Assembly (NCBI GenBank): GCA_035508435.1
Contig: DATJNA010000197.1
Coordinates: 1-64,000 of the forward strand
From: JASHVB01 sp035508435
GTDB taxonomy: Bacteria > Pseudomonadota > Alphaproteobacteria > Acetobacterales > Acetobacteraceae
Direction: 5' to 3'
DNA: 64,000 bases
The position numbers were made by a program, and so were the translations under genes. The stretch's first letter is position 1. Every line of letters begins with the position of its first letter. Below, in pieces: positions 8,617-17,041 of the stretch. Under the pieces are notes generated by a model. The model saw only the letters and a list, made by a program, of their open reading frames with translations, did not search any database and was not told the origin of the DNA.

Positions 8617-9804
8617 ATGAACGACCAGCCGCTCCGCCCCAACCGGCCCGTCTACCTGGACAACCAGGCCACCACGCGCTGCGACCCGCGCGTGGTGGAC
8701 GTCATGCTGCCCCTCTTCACCGAGCGCTACGGCAACCCGCACAGCGTCGAGCACGTGATGGGCAACGCCGCAGAGCAAGCAGTGGAGACGGCACGCGCCC
8801 AGGTCGCCGCCCTGGTCGGTGCTGATGCCAAGGAGATCGTGTTCACCTCAGGCGCCACGGAGTCGAACAACATCGCGATCAAGGGCGCCGCCCGCTTTGC
8901 CACCCGCATGGGCAACGAGCGCCGTCGCATCGTCGCCGTTGCCACGGAGCATAAATGCGTCCTGCAATCGGTCGCCGACCTGGCCGATGAGGGGTTCGAA
9001 CCGGTCTTCCTGCCCGTCCGCCCCGACGGCCTGCTGGACCCCGACACGCTGCGCGACGCACTTGGCACCCCGACGCTGCTGGTCAGCATCATGGCCGTGA
9101 ACAACGAGATCGGGGTGATCCAGGACATCCCCGGCCTCGCCGGGATCGCCAGGGAGGCCGGTGCCCTGGTCCACACCGACATCGCCCAGGCGGTCGGCAA
9201 GATCCCGCTGGACCTGACCGGATGGCGCGTCGATCTCGCCTCCATCTCGGGCCACAAGGTCTACGGCCCCAAGGGGATCGGTGCCTTGTTCGTGCGCCGC
9301 CGCCCGCGCGTCCGCCTCGCCCCCTTGTTCTCCGGCGGCGGGCAGGAACGCGGCCTGCGCTCCGGCACGCTGCCGGCGCCGCTGATTGTTGGCCTGGGCG
9401 AGGCGTGCCGCCTGGCACAGGCGGAACTGGCGGCAGACACCACCCGCATCGCGGCGCTGCGTGCCCACCTGCTGGACCGGCTGCGCCGCGACATCCCCGG
9501 CATCACCGTCAACGGCAGCATGGCAGCGCGCATCGCCGGCAACCTGAATCTGACCTTCCCGACCGCGTCAGCCGCCGACCTCATGGCGCGCGCGCCGGAA
9601 CTTTGCGTCTCGACGGGGTCCGCTTGCTCCTCGGCCGAGATCGAACCGTCTTACGTGCTGCGCGCCCTCGGCCTGACCGACGCCGCCGCTGCCCGCACCT
9701 TGCGCATCGCGATCGGACGTTTTACCTCGCCCGCCGATATTGATTATGCGGCGGCCGCCCTGGCGGCGGCGCATGCCGGCACACCGGCCCCGGCCAACGC
9801 CTGA
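8617..9804 (+). CDS. Cysteine desulfurase (IscS/NifS family)
   Basis: A 395-residue PLP enzyme that removes sulfur from L-cysteine as an enzyme-bound persulfide. It starts MNDQPLRPNRPVYLDNQATT. The PLP lysine is in SISGHKVYGPKG, the cofactor-contacting TSGATESNNIAIKG and TEHKCVLQS motifs are present, and the mobile catalytic cysteine is in STGSACSSAEIEPS. The short active-site loop is group I, as in IscS. The next two genes encode a ferredoxin and MnmA, so it probably feeds tRNA thiolation and possibly Fe-S assembly. No IscU or IscR is nearby. I chose the ATG at 8617; an upstream in-frame start at 8581 would add residues encoded by the intergenic repeat region. Confidence 0.94.
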   Translation: MNDQPLRPNRPVYLDNQATTRCDPRVVDVMLPLFTERYGNPHSVEHVMGNAAEQAVETARAQVAALVGADAKEIVFTSGATESNNIAIKGAARFATRMGNERRRIVAVATEHKCVLQSVADLADEGFEPVFLPVRPDGLLDPDTLRDALGTPTLLVSIMAVNNEIGVIQDIPGLAGIAREAGALVHTDIAQAVGKIPLDLTGWRVDLASISGHKVYGPKGIGALFVRRRPRVRLAPLFSGGGQERGLRSGTLPAPLIVGLGEACRLAQAELAADTTRIAALRAHLLDRLRRDIPGITVNGSMAARIAGNLNLTFPTASAADLMARAPELCVSTGSACSSAEIEPSYVLRALGLTDAAAARTLRIAIGRFTSPADIDYAAAALAAAHAGTPAPANA

Positions 9805-9822
9805 ACGGACCTCTGCCCCGCT

Positions 9823-10155
9823 ATGCCCAGGATGACATTCATCGAGCGTGACGGCACTCGCCGCGAGGTCGATGCCCCTCTCGGGCTGTCGGTGCTGGAG
9901 ATCGCCCACAAGCACGGCGTCGATATCGAGGGCGCCTGCGAGGGCTCGCTCGCTTGCTCCACCTGCCATGTCATCGTCGACACGGCCTGGTTCAAGCAAC
10001 TGGCCGAGCCGACCGAGGACGAGGAGGACATGCTGGACCTGGCCTTCGGCCTGACCGAGACGTCGCGCCTGGGCTGCCAGATCGTGATGACACCGGAACT
10101 CGACGGGCTGGTGGTAAAGCTGCCCGCCGGCACCCGGAACATGCTGAACGGATAG
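9823..10155 (+). CDS. [2Fe-2S] ferredoxin, ISC/adrenodoxin type
   Basis: A 110-residue ferredoxin starting MPRMTFIERDGTRREVDA. The cluster ligands follow the adrenodoxin-type pattern: CEGSLACSTCHV supplies three cysteines and TSRLGCQIVM the fourth. The acidic patch EPTEDEEDMLDLAFG between them is the usual partner-docking helix. It sits 18 bases after the cysteine desulfurase and 6 bases before mnmA. It presumably delivers electrons for Fe-S cluster assembly or sulfur reduction with its neighbours. Confidence 0.95.
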   Translation: MPRMTFIERDGTRREVDAPLGLSVLEIAHKHGVDIEGACEGSLACSTCHVIVDTAWFKQLAEPTEDEEDMLDLAFGLTETSRLGCQIVMTPELDGLVVKLPAGTRNMLNG

Positions 10156-10161
10156 CGCCGA

Positions 10162-11247
10162 ATGCGCGTCGTCGTAGCCATGTCGGGCGGGGTGGACAGT
10201 TCCACGGTCGCCGGTCTGTTGCACGAGGCGGGCCACGAGGTGATCGGCATCACCCTCCAGCTTTACGACCACGGCGCGGCGAGCGGACGCAAGGGCGCGT
10301 GCTGCGCCGGACAGGACATCCACGATGCGCGCCGGGTGGCGGACCGGCTGGGCATCCCGCACTACGTGATCGACGCCGAGGACCGCTTCGCCCGCGCGGT
10401 GATCGCCGATTTCGCCGACAGCTACGCCGCGGGCGAGACCCCCGTGCCCTGCGTACGCTGCAACCAGACGGTGAAGTTCACCGACCTGACGGCATTGGCC
10501 CGCAGCCTGGGCGCCGAGCGCCTCGCGACCGGCCACTACGTGCGCCGCCAGGACGGCCCCGACGGACCGGAACTGCACCGCGCCGCCGACCTGGGCCGCG
10601 ACCAGAGCTGGTTCTTGTTCGCCACCACGCGCGAGCAATTGGCGTACTGCGATTTCCCGCTGGGCGGCATGCCTGACAAGCGCGCGGTGCGGGCCGTGGC
10701 GGAACGCCTGGGCCTGCCGGTTGCGGCCAAGCCGGACAGCCAGGACATCTGTTTCGTGCCCAACGGTCGCTACGCTGATGTGGTCGCCCGGCTGCGTCCC
10801 GACGCCGCAGAGCCTGGCGAGATCGTCAGCCAGGACGGCCGACTGCTGGGCCGGCATGATGGCATCGCCCGCTATACCGTCGGTCAGGCCAGGCGGCTGG
10901 GCACCGCGGCAATGGATCGCGGCCAGCGCCAGGTCGTGCTGGCAACCGAGCCGGGCACCCGCCGCGTGGTGGTGGGCCGGCGCGATTGCGGCACCGACAC
11001 GGTGTCCCTCCGCGAGGTGAACTGGCTGGTTCCGCCGCCCGACAACCCACTGCGCTGCCAGGTAAAGCTGCGTGCCCGCGAGGCGCCGCACGGCGCCACG
11101 GTGCGCGCCACGGCGGACGGCGCGGAGGTGCGCCTCGACCTCCCGGCGCTGCCCGCCCCCGGCCAGGCTTGCGTGTTCTATGGCGGCGACCGCGTGCTGG
11201 GAGGCGGGTTCATCGAGCGCGAAAGCACCAGCACGCTCGGGCGCTGA
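10162..11247 (+). CDS. mnmA: tRNA-uridine 2-sulfurtransferase MnmA
   Basis: A 361-residue enzyme that adds sulfur to C2 of wobble uridine in tRNA(Lys/Glu/Gln). The PP-loop ATP-binding motif MSGGVDSSTVAGLLHEAGH is at residues 7-25. The two catalytic cysteines are in TPVPCVRCNQTVKF and KPDSQDICFVPNGRY. The mid region (GRHDGIARYTVGQARRLG) and the C-terminal beta barrel are complete, ending with GGFIERESTSTLGR. It starts 6 bases after the ferredoxin stop. Having the sulfur donor and an electron carrier in the same operon suggests a self-contained thiolation unit. Confidence 0.96.
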   Translation: MRVVVAMSGGVDSSTVAGLLHEAGHEVIGITLQLYDHGAASGRKGACCAGQDIHDARRVADRLGIPHYVIDAEDRFARAVIADFADSYAAGETPVPCVRCNQTVKFTDLTALARSLGAERLATGHYVRRQDGPDGPELHRAADLGRDQSWFLFATTREQLAYCDFPLGGMPDKRAVRAVAERLGLPVAAKPDSQDICFVPNGRYADVVARLRPDAAEPGEIVSQDGRLLGRHDGIARYTVGQARRLGTAAMDRGQRQVVLATEPGTRRVVVGRRDCGTDTVSLREVNWLVPPPDNPLRCQVKLRAREAPHGATVRATADGAEVRLDLPALPAPGQACVFYGGDRVLGGGFIERESTSTLGR

Positions 11248-11364
11248 GCAATATTGTCCTTGTCCGAAGACCTCGTTGCCCCATCTCACCGCATGCGATT
11301 CGGGTTTGGCATACTTGCGTTTTTTGCTTTCGGTCGATCCAGACAGAGCCTTGCCGAATCGATC

Positions 11365-11439
11365 CGGATGGAGTCTTTTCGAATGGAGTCTTTTCGAATG
11401 GAGTCTGTTCGGATGGAGTCTGTTCGAATGGAGTCTTGC
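11365..11439. repeat. 15-bp tandem repeat, five copies
   Basis: Five consecutive units of CGAATGGAGTCTTTT with minor changes start at 11365, 11380, 11395, 11410 and 11425. It lies in the 230-base gap between the convergent mnmA and flavin monooxygenase genes. The unit lacks internal symmetry. The frame is open on both strands, but the encoded RMESF repeats follow no recognisable start and are unlikely to be expressed. Confidence 0.88.
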
Positions 11440-11478
11440 CAATAGGAAGTTTGGCTGATCCGGATCGAATCCCTCCGA

Positions 11479-12831
11479 TCAGATCGACGCCAACCCCAAC
11501 ACGCCAGCGTTACGGAACACGACATCCGGACGCGGCAGCCCGTACTGCCCCCGCAGCGTCTGCCCCGCATACTCGCGGCGGAACAGGCCGCGGCGCTGGA
11601 GCAAGGGCACGACCTCCGCGGTGAAGACCTCCAGCATCCAGGGCAGTACCGGCGGCATCAGGTTGAAGCCGTCCGCGGCGCCATCATGGAACCAATCAGC
11701 CATCAGGTCGGCGATTTGCTCCGGTGTGCCCGCGGTGACGAAGTGGCCGCGCGCGCCGGCGAGGTAGGCCAGCAACTGCCGCAGCGTCGGCTTTTCCCGC
11801 CGGACCAGGCCGACGATCACCTCGGTGCGGCTGCGCGCGGCTTCCACGCTGGAGGGGCTGGGGAAGTCTTCCGGCGACAACGGCCTGTCCAGCGGCAGAT
11901 GGGAAAAGTCGTGGCCGCCGAACCGGCCGGACAGCCGCTTGCGCCCGACTTCTGGATCGCTGAGTTCGTTCAGTTCGCGCACGATCCGCTGGGCTTCCGC
12001 CTCCGTGCCGCCGATCACGGGGCTGAGGCCGGGCAGAATGAGCACATGGGCCGGGTCCCGGCCCTCCTCCACGGCCAGTTGCTTCAGGTCGATGTAGAAC
12101 TCGCGCGCCGTTGCCTTCTCCATCTGCGCCGTGAACACCGCCTCGGCATGGCGGGCGGCAAACCGGCGTCCGGTCTCCGACGAGCCGGCCTGAACGAATA
12201 CCGGACGGCCCTGCGGCGAGCGCGGGGCGTTCAGCGGGCCGGTGACCTGATAGTATTGCCCCTGGTGATTGATCGGCCGGATGGTGCCTGCCCGGGCGTA
12301 TTCGCCGGCGGCGCGGTCGTCGATGACCGCATCGTCGGACCAACTGTCCCACAGCGCTTTGACCACCGCCATGTATTCCTCGGCGCGTTGGTAGCGCGCC
12401 TCATGTGCCAGCGGACCGCTGCCGCCATAGTTTCCGGAGGCGCTGGCCAGCCAGGTGGTGACGATGTTCCAACCGATGCGGCCGCGGGAGATGTGGTCGA
12501 GCGAGGCGAACTGCCGCGCCAGGTTGAACGGTTCGGTATAGGTGGTGGAGCATGTGGCGATCAGGCCGATGTGGGATGTCGCCATGGCCAGGGTGGCGAG
12601 CGTGGTGATCGGCTCGAGCCAGGTCCGCGGCGCATGCGCCACGTCGTCGCCCACGCCGAGCGTGTCGGCAAGGAAGACCGAATCGAAGCAACCCGCTTCC
12701 GCCTTCTGTGCCAGGTCCGTGTAGTAGCGGGGATCGGTCAGTGGCAGCGGCGATGACGCCGGGTGGCGCCAGGACGCCTCGTGATGGCCACGGCCGTGAA
12801 TGAACAGGTTGAGATGAATCTGGCGAGACAT
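11479..12831 (-). CDS. LLM-class flavin monooxygenase (NtaA/SnaA/DszA family)
   Basis: A 450-residue FMNH2-dependent monooxygenase of the bacterial luciferase superfamily. It starts MSRQIHLNLFIHGRGHHEASW. Family landmarks include FDSVFLADTLGVG, TSHIGLIATCSTTYTEPFN, GRIGWNIVTTW, RPVFVQAGSSETGRRFAA and DGFNLMPPVLP. Members oxidise nitrilotriacetate, EDTA, pristinamycin precursors or organosulfur compounds and need a separate flavin reductase, which is not nearby. It lies 44 bases after, and is probably co-transcribed with, the phytanoyl-CoA dioxygenase-like gene. A TauD-like gene is divergent from that pair, so uptake and cleavage of an organosulfur or xenobiotic substrate is plausible. Confidence 0.92.
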   Translation of the reverse strand: MSRQIHLNLFIHGRGHHEASWRHPASSPLPLTDPRYYTDLAQKAEAGCFDSVFLADTLGVGDDVAHAPRTWLEPITTLATLAMATSHIGLIATCSTTYTEPFNLARQFASLDHISRGRIGWNIVTTWLASASGNYGGSGPLAHEARYQRAEEYMAVVKALWDSWSDDAVIDDRAAGEYARAGTIRPINHQGQYYQVTGPLNAPRSPQGRPVFVQAGSSETGRRFAARHAEAVFTAQMEKATAREFYIDLKQLAVEEGRDPAHVLILPGLSPVIGGTEAEAQRIVRELNELSDPEVGRKRLSGRFGGHDFSHLPLDRPLSPEDFPSPSSVEAARSRTEVIVGLVRREKPTLRQLLAYLAGARGHFVTAGTPEQIADLMADWFHDGAADGFNLMPPVLPWMLEVFTAEVVPLLQRRGLFRREYAGQTLRGQYGLPRPDVVFRNAGVLGLASI

Positions 12832-12875
12832 GGGTCGACTCCTGCCTGACGAGGACAATCCCGATCGCGGGCCAA

Positions 12876-13733
12876 TCAGATTCCGACGTTGCCCGATCGG
12901 CGCCGTGCCGCCAGCAGCTTGTTCGATTCGAAGAACCGCGCCACCGCATCGGCATGCGCCGCACGGGATGCGACGTCGAAATCGCCCGCCGGCCGTGGCT
13001 CGGCATCGAAATGTCCGTAGCCATCGCGCCCGCGCATCAGCATCGCCGTCACCCGCGCGTCGCCGTTCACCAGCCGGCAATGCGTCGGGATATAGCTCGC
13101 CCCGATCCCGATGCGACGCTGCTGCGTCTGGTTCGGCTCCGACGAATGCACCACATGGGTGTGATGCAGCGAGATCTGCCCCGCCCGCAGCGGCATCATC
13201 ACGTAATTCGCATAGTCGAGTTTATGCTCGATCGTCTGCCCGCGCGACAGCAGGTTGCCGGGCGTGGCGGTGTCCTTGTGGGGACGCTGGCCGATGACGT
13301 GACTGCCGGGAATCAGCCTGATGCAGCCCATTTCCGGCGTCGCATCCGTGAGTGCGATCCACGCCGTGATTTGCTCGTACGGTTCGAGGCCGAAATACGT
13401 CCCGTCCTGGTGCCACGAGACATGCGAAGGCTCCTGCGGCTCCTTCAGCCAGGACGTCAGGTGATAGAGCAAGATGTCGGGTCCGATGATGCTCTCCACC
13501 GCATCGAGCACTTTCGGATGGCGCACCAGCGCATCCATCCACGAGAACAGCAGATGCGTTTTCGACCGGAGCAGATCGGGCAATTTCCCCAACGTATCGC
13601 CTTGCTCTTGCTCGAAGGCTTCGAGGCGAGAGCGGTAGTGATGCACCTCGTCCTGGGTCAGGCAGTCCACCGGGAACAAGAATCCATCACGTCGGTATTG
13701 CGCGACCTGCGTTGGCGACAAGCTGGCTGCCAT
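12876..13733 (-). CDS. Phytanoyl-CoA dioxygenase (PhyH) family protein
   Basis: A 285-residue Fe(II)/2-oxoglutarate oxygenase starting MAASLSPTQVAQYRRDGFLF, typical of PhyH-family proteins. The facial triad is visible as HQDGTYFG (His and Asp) and the distal His in LHHTHVVHSSEPN, followed by the 2-oxoglutarate-binding Arg in QQRRIGIG. The GCIRLIPGSH motif is also conserved. Substrates of bacterial members are diverse (halogenated or hydroxylated metabolites, ectoine). It lies directly upstream of the flavin monooxygenase on the same strand. Confidence 0.9.
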   Translation of the reverse strand: MAASLSPTQVAQYRRDGFLFPVDCLTQDEVHHYRSRLEAFEQEQGDTLGKLPDLLRSKTHLLFSWMDALVRHPKVLDAVESIIGPDILLYHLTSWLKEPQEPSHVSWHQDGTYFGLEPYEQITAWIALTDATPEMGCIRLIPGSHVIGQRPHKDTATPGNLLSRGQTIEHKLDYANYVMMPLRAGQISLHHTHVVHSSEPNQTQQRRIGIGASYIPTHCRLVNGDARVTAMLMRGRDGYGHFDAEPRPAGDFDVASRAAHADAVARFFESNKLLAARRRSGNVGI

Positions 13734-14066
13734 CGGCGGACCTCCGAAATCGCCAACACTGTCCTTCGTAGCCCGCGGGATGTCGAGAGCGGGGGGCGGG
13801 CTGCGGCGGTCGCACGGTCAGCCGGCGCGATCGGCGCGCGGGGCGGTTTCGCTTGGCGTCATTGCCGCCATTGCGCATGGGCGCGGCCGCGGACAGCATT
13901 GCACGACGAGCGACCGCGGGCGTCGACCCACGTCAAACCGGCGCGGTCTTGTGTCAGGCGTTGGCCGCGCTGCCGACTGGACCGCCGGCCGCGTCGGGAT
14001 ATGCTGCATCTGCGGCTCGCCCGATGCGGGGCATGCCGGACCGTCCAGAGGAGGAGGCGACATAGC
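13734..14066. other. Divergent promoter region, no gene
   Basis: A 333-base gap between the divergent PhyH-like (minus) and TauD-like (plus) genes; it must contain both promoters. I could not pick convincing promoter hexamers. Just before 14067 the sequence GAGGAGGCGA forms a good ribosome binding site for the TauD-like gene. Confidence 0.6.
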
Positions 14067-15161
14067 ATGGGCGCGCTCGATGCGGACGTCATGACGCCGG
14101 TTCTGCCACACGTCGGGCGCCGTCCGGTGCCGGGGCCCTCGGTCTGGTATGCCGCCGACATGCGCGGTCGTGAGGCGGACTGGAGCTACCGCCTGTCGGC
14201 CAGGGAAATTGCCGAGCTTGAAATGGCACGCCAGGCGGTGCAGGCGCGGGGCCTGGATATCGCCGCGATCCGCCGCGAGGATTTCCCGCTGCCGACGCTC
14301 GGCCCCATGCTGCAACGCCTGCGCGACGACGTGCTGCACGGACGCGGCTTCGTCCTGCTGCGCGGCGTGCCGGTGGAGGACCGGCCGATCGCGGAGAGTG
14401 CGGCGATCTATTGGGGCATCGGCACGTATTTCGGCAGCGCCCGGTCGCAGAACGCGAAGGGGCACTTGCTCGGCCATGTCTACGACCTCGGCGGCAGCAG
14501 CGCGAGCGACCCGAACACGCGCAGCTACGCCACCAACGAGCGGCAGAACTTTCATATCGATCGGTGTGACGTGGTGGCATTGCTGTGTCTGCGGCGGGCG
14601 AAGTCGGGCGGCCTGTCGGCGATCGCCAGTTCAATGGCGATTCACAACGTCATGCTGGCGCGCCGTCCGGACCTGCTGGAGCGGCTGTATCAGCCGTTGC
14701 CGGTCGATCGCCGTGGCGAAGTGCCCGAAGGTAAGGCGCCGTTCTATGAAGCGCCGGTGTTCAACCAATACGGCGACCAGGTTTCGGTGTTGTATTCGCG
14801 CCTGCATATCGGCTCGTCGCAGCGCTTCCCCGCGGCGCGGCGGCTGACGCCGGCGGATATCGAAGCGCTCGACATGCTGGGCGAACTCGCGGCCGACGAT
14901 GAGCTGCGGCTCGACATGAGCTTCATGCCGGGCGACATCCAGTTCCTGCACAACCACACCATAGTGCATGCCCGCACCGGTTATGAGGACTGGCCCGAAG
15001 CTGATCGCAAGCGTCACCTGCTGCGGCTGTGGCTCGCGCCGCCAGGTGCCCGCGCGCTGCCGCCGGTGTTCGCAGAATGCTACGGCGGCATCACGCCGGG
15101 TGACCGCGGCGGGATCATCTGCAAAGAGACGCGCCTGCACGCACCGCTGCTGCCGGCGTAG
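14067..15161 (+). CDS. TauD/TfdA-family Fe(II)/2-oxoglutarate dioxygenase
   Basis: A 364-residue protein starting MGALDADVMTPVLPHVGRRP. Its length and layout match the TauD/TfdA-like group that includes trimethyllysine/gamma-butyrobetaine hydroxylase relatives. Iron ligands are His and Asp in QNFHIDRCDVV and the distal His in LHNHTIVHARTGYED; the Arg of KRHLLRLWLAP likely binds 2-oxoglutarate. GFVLLRGVPVEDRP is a family signature. It has a strong GAGGAGG ribosome binding site 4 bases upstream of the start. It diverges from the PhyH/monooxygenase pair, suggesting shared regulation in one catabolic function. Confidence 0.9.
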   Translation: MGALDADVMTPVLPHVGRRPVPGPSVWYAADMRGREADWSYRLSAREIAELEMARQAVQARGLDIAAIRREDFPLPTLGPMLQRLRDDVLHGRGFVLLRGVPVEDRPIAESAAIYWGIGTYFGSARSQNAKGHLLGHVYDLGGSSASDPNTRSYATNERQNFHIDRCDVVALLCLRRAKSGGLSAIASSMAIHNVMLARRPDLLERLYQPLPVDRRGEVPEGKAPFYEAPVFNQYGDQVSVLYSRLHIGSSQRFPAARRLTPADIEALDMLGELAADDELRLDMSFMPGDIQFLHNHTIVHARTGYEDWPEADRKRHLLRLWLAPPGARALPPVFAECYGGITPGDRGGIICKETRLHAPLLPA

Positions 15162-15175
15162 CGGCCCGCAGCACC

Positions 15176-15309
15176 TGTCATTGCGAGGCGCCGAAGTGGT
15201 GTCATTGCGAGGCCCGCAAGGGCCGAAGCAACCTTGGTCAAGCAGCGCTTGGACGGAGGTGCGCCGCTTTGACCGAGGTTGCTTCGGCGCTTCGCGCCTC
15301 GCAATGACA
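15176..15309. repeat. Palindromic intergenic element, copy B
   Basis: The left end TGTCATTGCGAGGC occurs twice (15176 and 15200), the right end is GCCTCGCAATGACA (15296-15309). Internal arms 15222-15233 (GCCGAAGCAACC) and 15277-15288 are perfect reverse complements. It lies between the convergent TauD-like and ychF genes, where it may serve as a bidirectional terminator. The doubled left end suggests one copy nested in or recombined with another. Confidence 0.92.
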
Positions 15310-15352
15310 TTCGTACCACGACATGACGGATGTGCCACCGCGGCGGGAGGCG

Positions 15353-16447
15353 TCAGACATTGAACCGGAACAATAGAATATCGCCGTCCCTGACGACGTA
15401 CTCCTTGCCCTCCACCCGCATCCTGCCGGCTTCCTTCGCTGCTTGCTCGCCCTTGCAGGCGACAAAATCGGCATCGGTTATGGTCTCGCAGGCGATGAAG
15501 CCGCGTTCGAAATCCTTGTGGATCACAGCGGCGGCCTGCGGTGCCTTGGTGCCGGAGACGATCGTCCAGGCGTGTGTCTCCTTCGGCCCGACGGTGAAGT
15601 AGGTGACCAGACCCAGCAGGTCGTAGCCAGCGCGGATCACCCGATCCAGGCCGCTGTCGTGCAGGCCGAGACCTTCGAGGAATTCGGCACGATCGGCTGC
15701 CGGCAATTGCGCCACCTCAGCCTCGATCGCGGCCGAGATGACGACGGTGCGGGCACCTTCCGCCGCGGCAAGCGCGTCCACGCGGGCGGAGAATGCGTTG
15801 CCCGTCGCGGCGGCGGCTTCCTCGACGTTGCAGACATAGAGCACGGGCTTCGAGGTCAGAAGCTGGAGCCGGCGCACCGCCTCTTCCTGTCCTGGCGGAA
15901 TCGCAGTGCGCGCTGGCTTGCCCTCTTGCAACGCCGCCACCAGCGGCGCCATCAGCGCCACCGCGGCGATGCTTTCCTTGTCGCCGCCGCGGGCCCGCTT
16001 CTGCGCCGTGTTGAGCCGCTTTTCCAGGCTTTCGAGGTCGGCCAGCATCAGCTCGGTTGCCACCACCTCCGCATCGCGGATCGGGTCGATCGAGCCTTCC
16101 ACATGCGTCACGTCGGGATCCTCGAAACAGCGCAGCACGTGGATGATCGCGTCCACCTCGCGGATATTGGCGAGGAACTGATTGCCGAGCCCCTCGCCCT
16201 TCGAGGCACCGCGCACCAGGCCGGCGATATCGACGAATTCCAGCGACGTGGGCACGATCTTTGCCGACTTGCCAATTGCGGCCAGCACCGCCAGGCGCGG
16301 ATCGGGTACCGCGACGCGGCCGACATTCGGCTCGATGGTGCAGAACGGGTAGTTCGCCGCCTGCGCCTGTGCTGTTGCAGTCAGCGCATTGAACAGGGTG
16401 GATTTTCCCACGTTCGGCAGGCCGACAATGCCGCAGTTGAAGCCCAT
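15353..16447 (-). CDS. ychF: Ribosome-associated ATPase YchF (OLA1 family)
   Basis: A 364-residue translational P-loop NTPase. It starts MGFNCGIVGLPNVGKSTLFN (Walker A), with DIAGLVRGASKGEGLGNQFL (G3 region) and the diverged G4 motif NVEE, which shifts specificity from GTP to ATP. The C-terminal TGS domain ends EGKEYVVRDGDILLFRFNV. It binds the 70S ribosome and is linked to stress responses. It directly follows pth in a ychF-pth-rplY cluster common in alphaproteobacteria. Confidence 0.97.
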   Translation of the reverse strand: MGFNCGIVGLPNVGKSTLFNALTATAQAQAANYPFCTIEPNVGRVAVPDPRLAVLAAIGKSAKIVPTSLEFVDIAGLVRGASKGEGLGNQFLANIREVDAIIHVLRCFEDPDVTHVEGSIDPIRDAEVVATELMLADLESLEKRLNTAQKRARGGDKESIAAVALMAPLVAALQEGKPARTAIPPGQEEAVRRLQLLTSKPVLYVCNVEEAAAATGNAFSARVDALAAAEGARTVVISAAIEAEVAQLPAADRAEFLEGLGLHDSGLDRVIRAGYDLLGLVTYFTVGPKETHAWTIVSGTKAPQAAAVIHKDFERGFIACETITDADFVACKGEQAAKEAGRMRVEGKEYVVRDGDILLFRFNV

Positions 16448-17026
16448 CTATTTTGATTCCTGCGCCAGCAGCGCGATGCGCGTCATGAAGTCCTCCGGCT
16501 TGCCCTGCACCAGCATTGGCGCGGCATCGGCGACCGCATCAAGCAGCGGGATCAGCCAGTCGCGGTCGGCGGCAACGAAATCGCTCAGGACGTGGCCCAG
16601 CACACGCTCCTTGCTGCCGGGATGGCCGATGCCCAGGCGCACCCGCCAGTAATCCGGCGAACCGAGCATCCGATCCATCGAGCGCAGCCCGTTATGCCCC
16701 GCCGCGCCGCCGCCGCGCTTCACCCGCACCTTGCCGGGCACCAGGTCCAGCTCGTCGTGGAATGCGGTGATCGCCTCGATCGGCAGTTTATAGAACGCAG
16801 CGGCGGCCTGCACCGCTTCGCCGGAGGCGTTCATGTAGGTCTGCGGCTTGAGCGCCAGGATCTTCTCGCCGGCGATGCTGCCTTCCGACAGCAGCCCCTT
16901 GAACCGCGCCCGCCATGGCGAGAAGCGGTAGCGGATCGCGATCGTATCGAGGGCCATGAAGCCGATATTGTGCCGGTTCCGGGCCATTCCCGGCTCCGGA
17001 TTGCCGAGTCCGACCCAGAGCAACAT
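16448..17026 (-). CDS. pth: Peptidyl-tRNA hydrolase
   Basis: A 192-residue enzyme that cleaves peptidyl-tRNA released by ribosome drop-off. Active-site residues are visible: MLLWVGLGNPEPGMARNRHN contains the family Asn and the catalytic His19. KPQTYMNASG supplies an Asn, FHDELDL the Asp that activates His, and GGAAGHNGLRSM the tRNA-binding Asn. Its stop codon directly abuts the ychF stretch, and it begins 16 bases after rplY. Confidence 0.97.
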   Translation of the reverse strand: MLLWVGLGNPEPGMARNRHNIGFMALDTIAIRYRFSPWRARFKGLLSEGSIAGEKILALKPQTYMNASGEAVQAAAAFYKLPIEAITAFHDELDLVPGKVRVKRGGGAAGHNGLRSMDRMLGSPDYWRVRLGIGHPGSKERVLGHVLSDFVAADRDWLIPLLDAVADAAPMLVQGKPEDFMTRIALLAQESK

Positions 17027-17041
17027 GTCCGCCTCGCGGCG

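Noticed and set aside
11365..11439. CRISPR array
   Set aside because: The 15-base units are directly adjacent with no spacers, and no cas genes are present.
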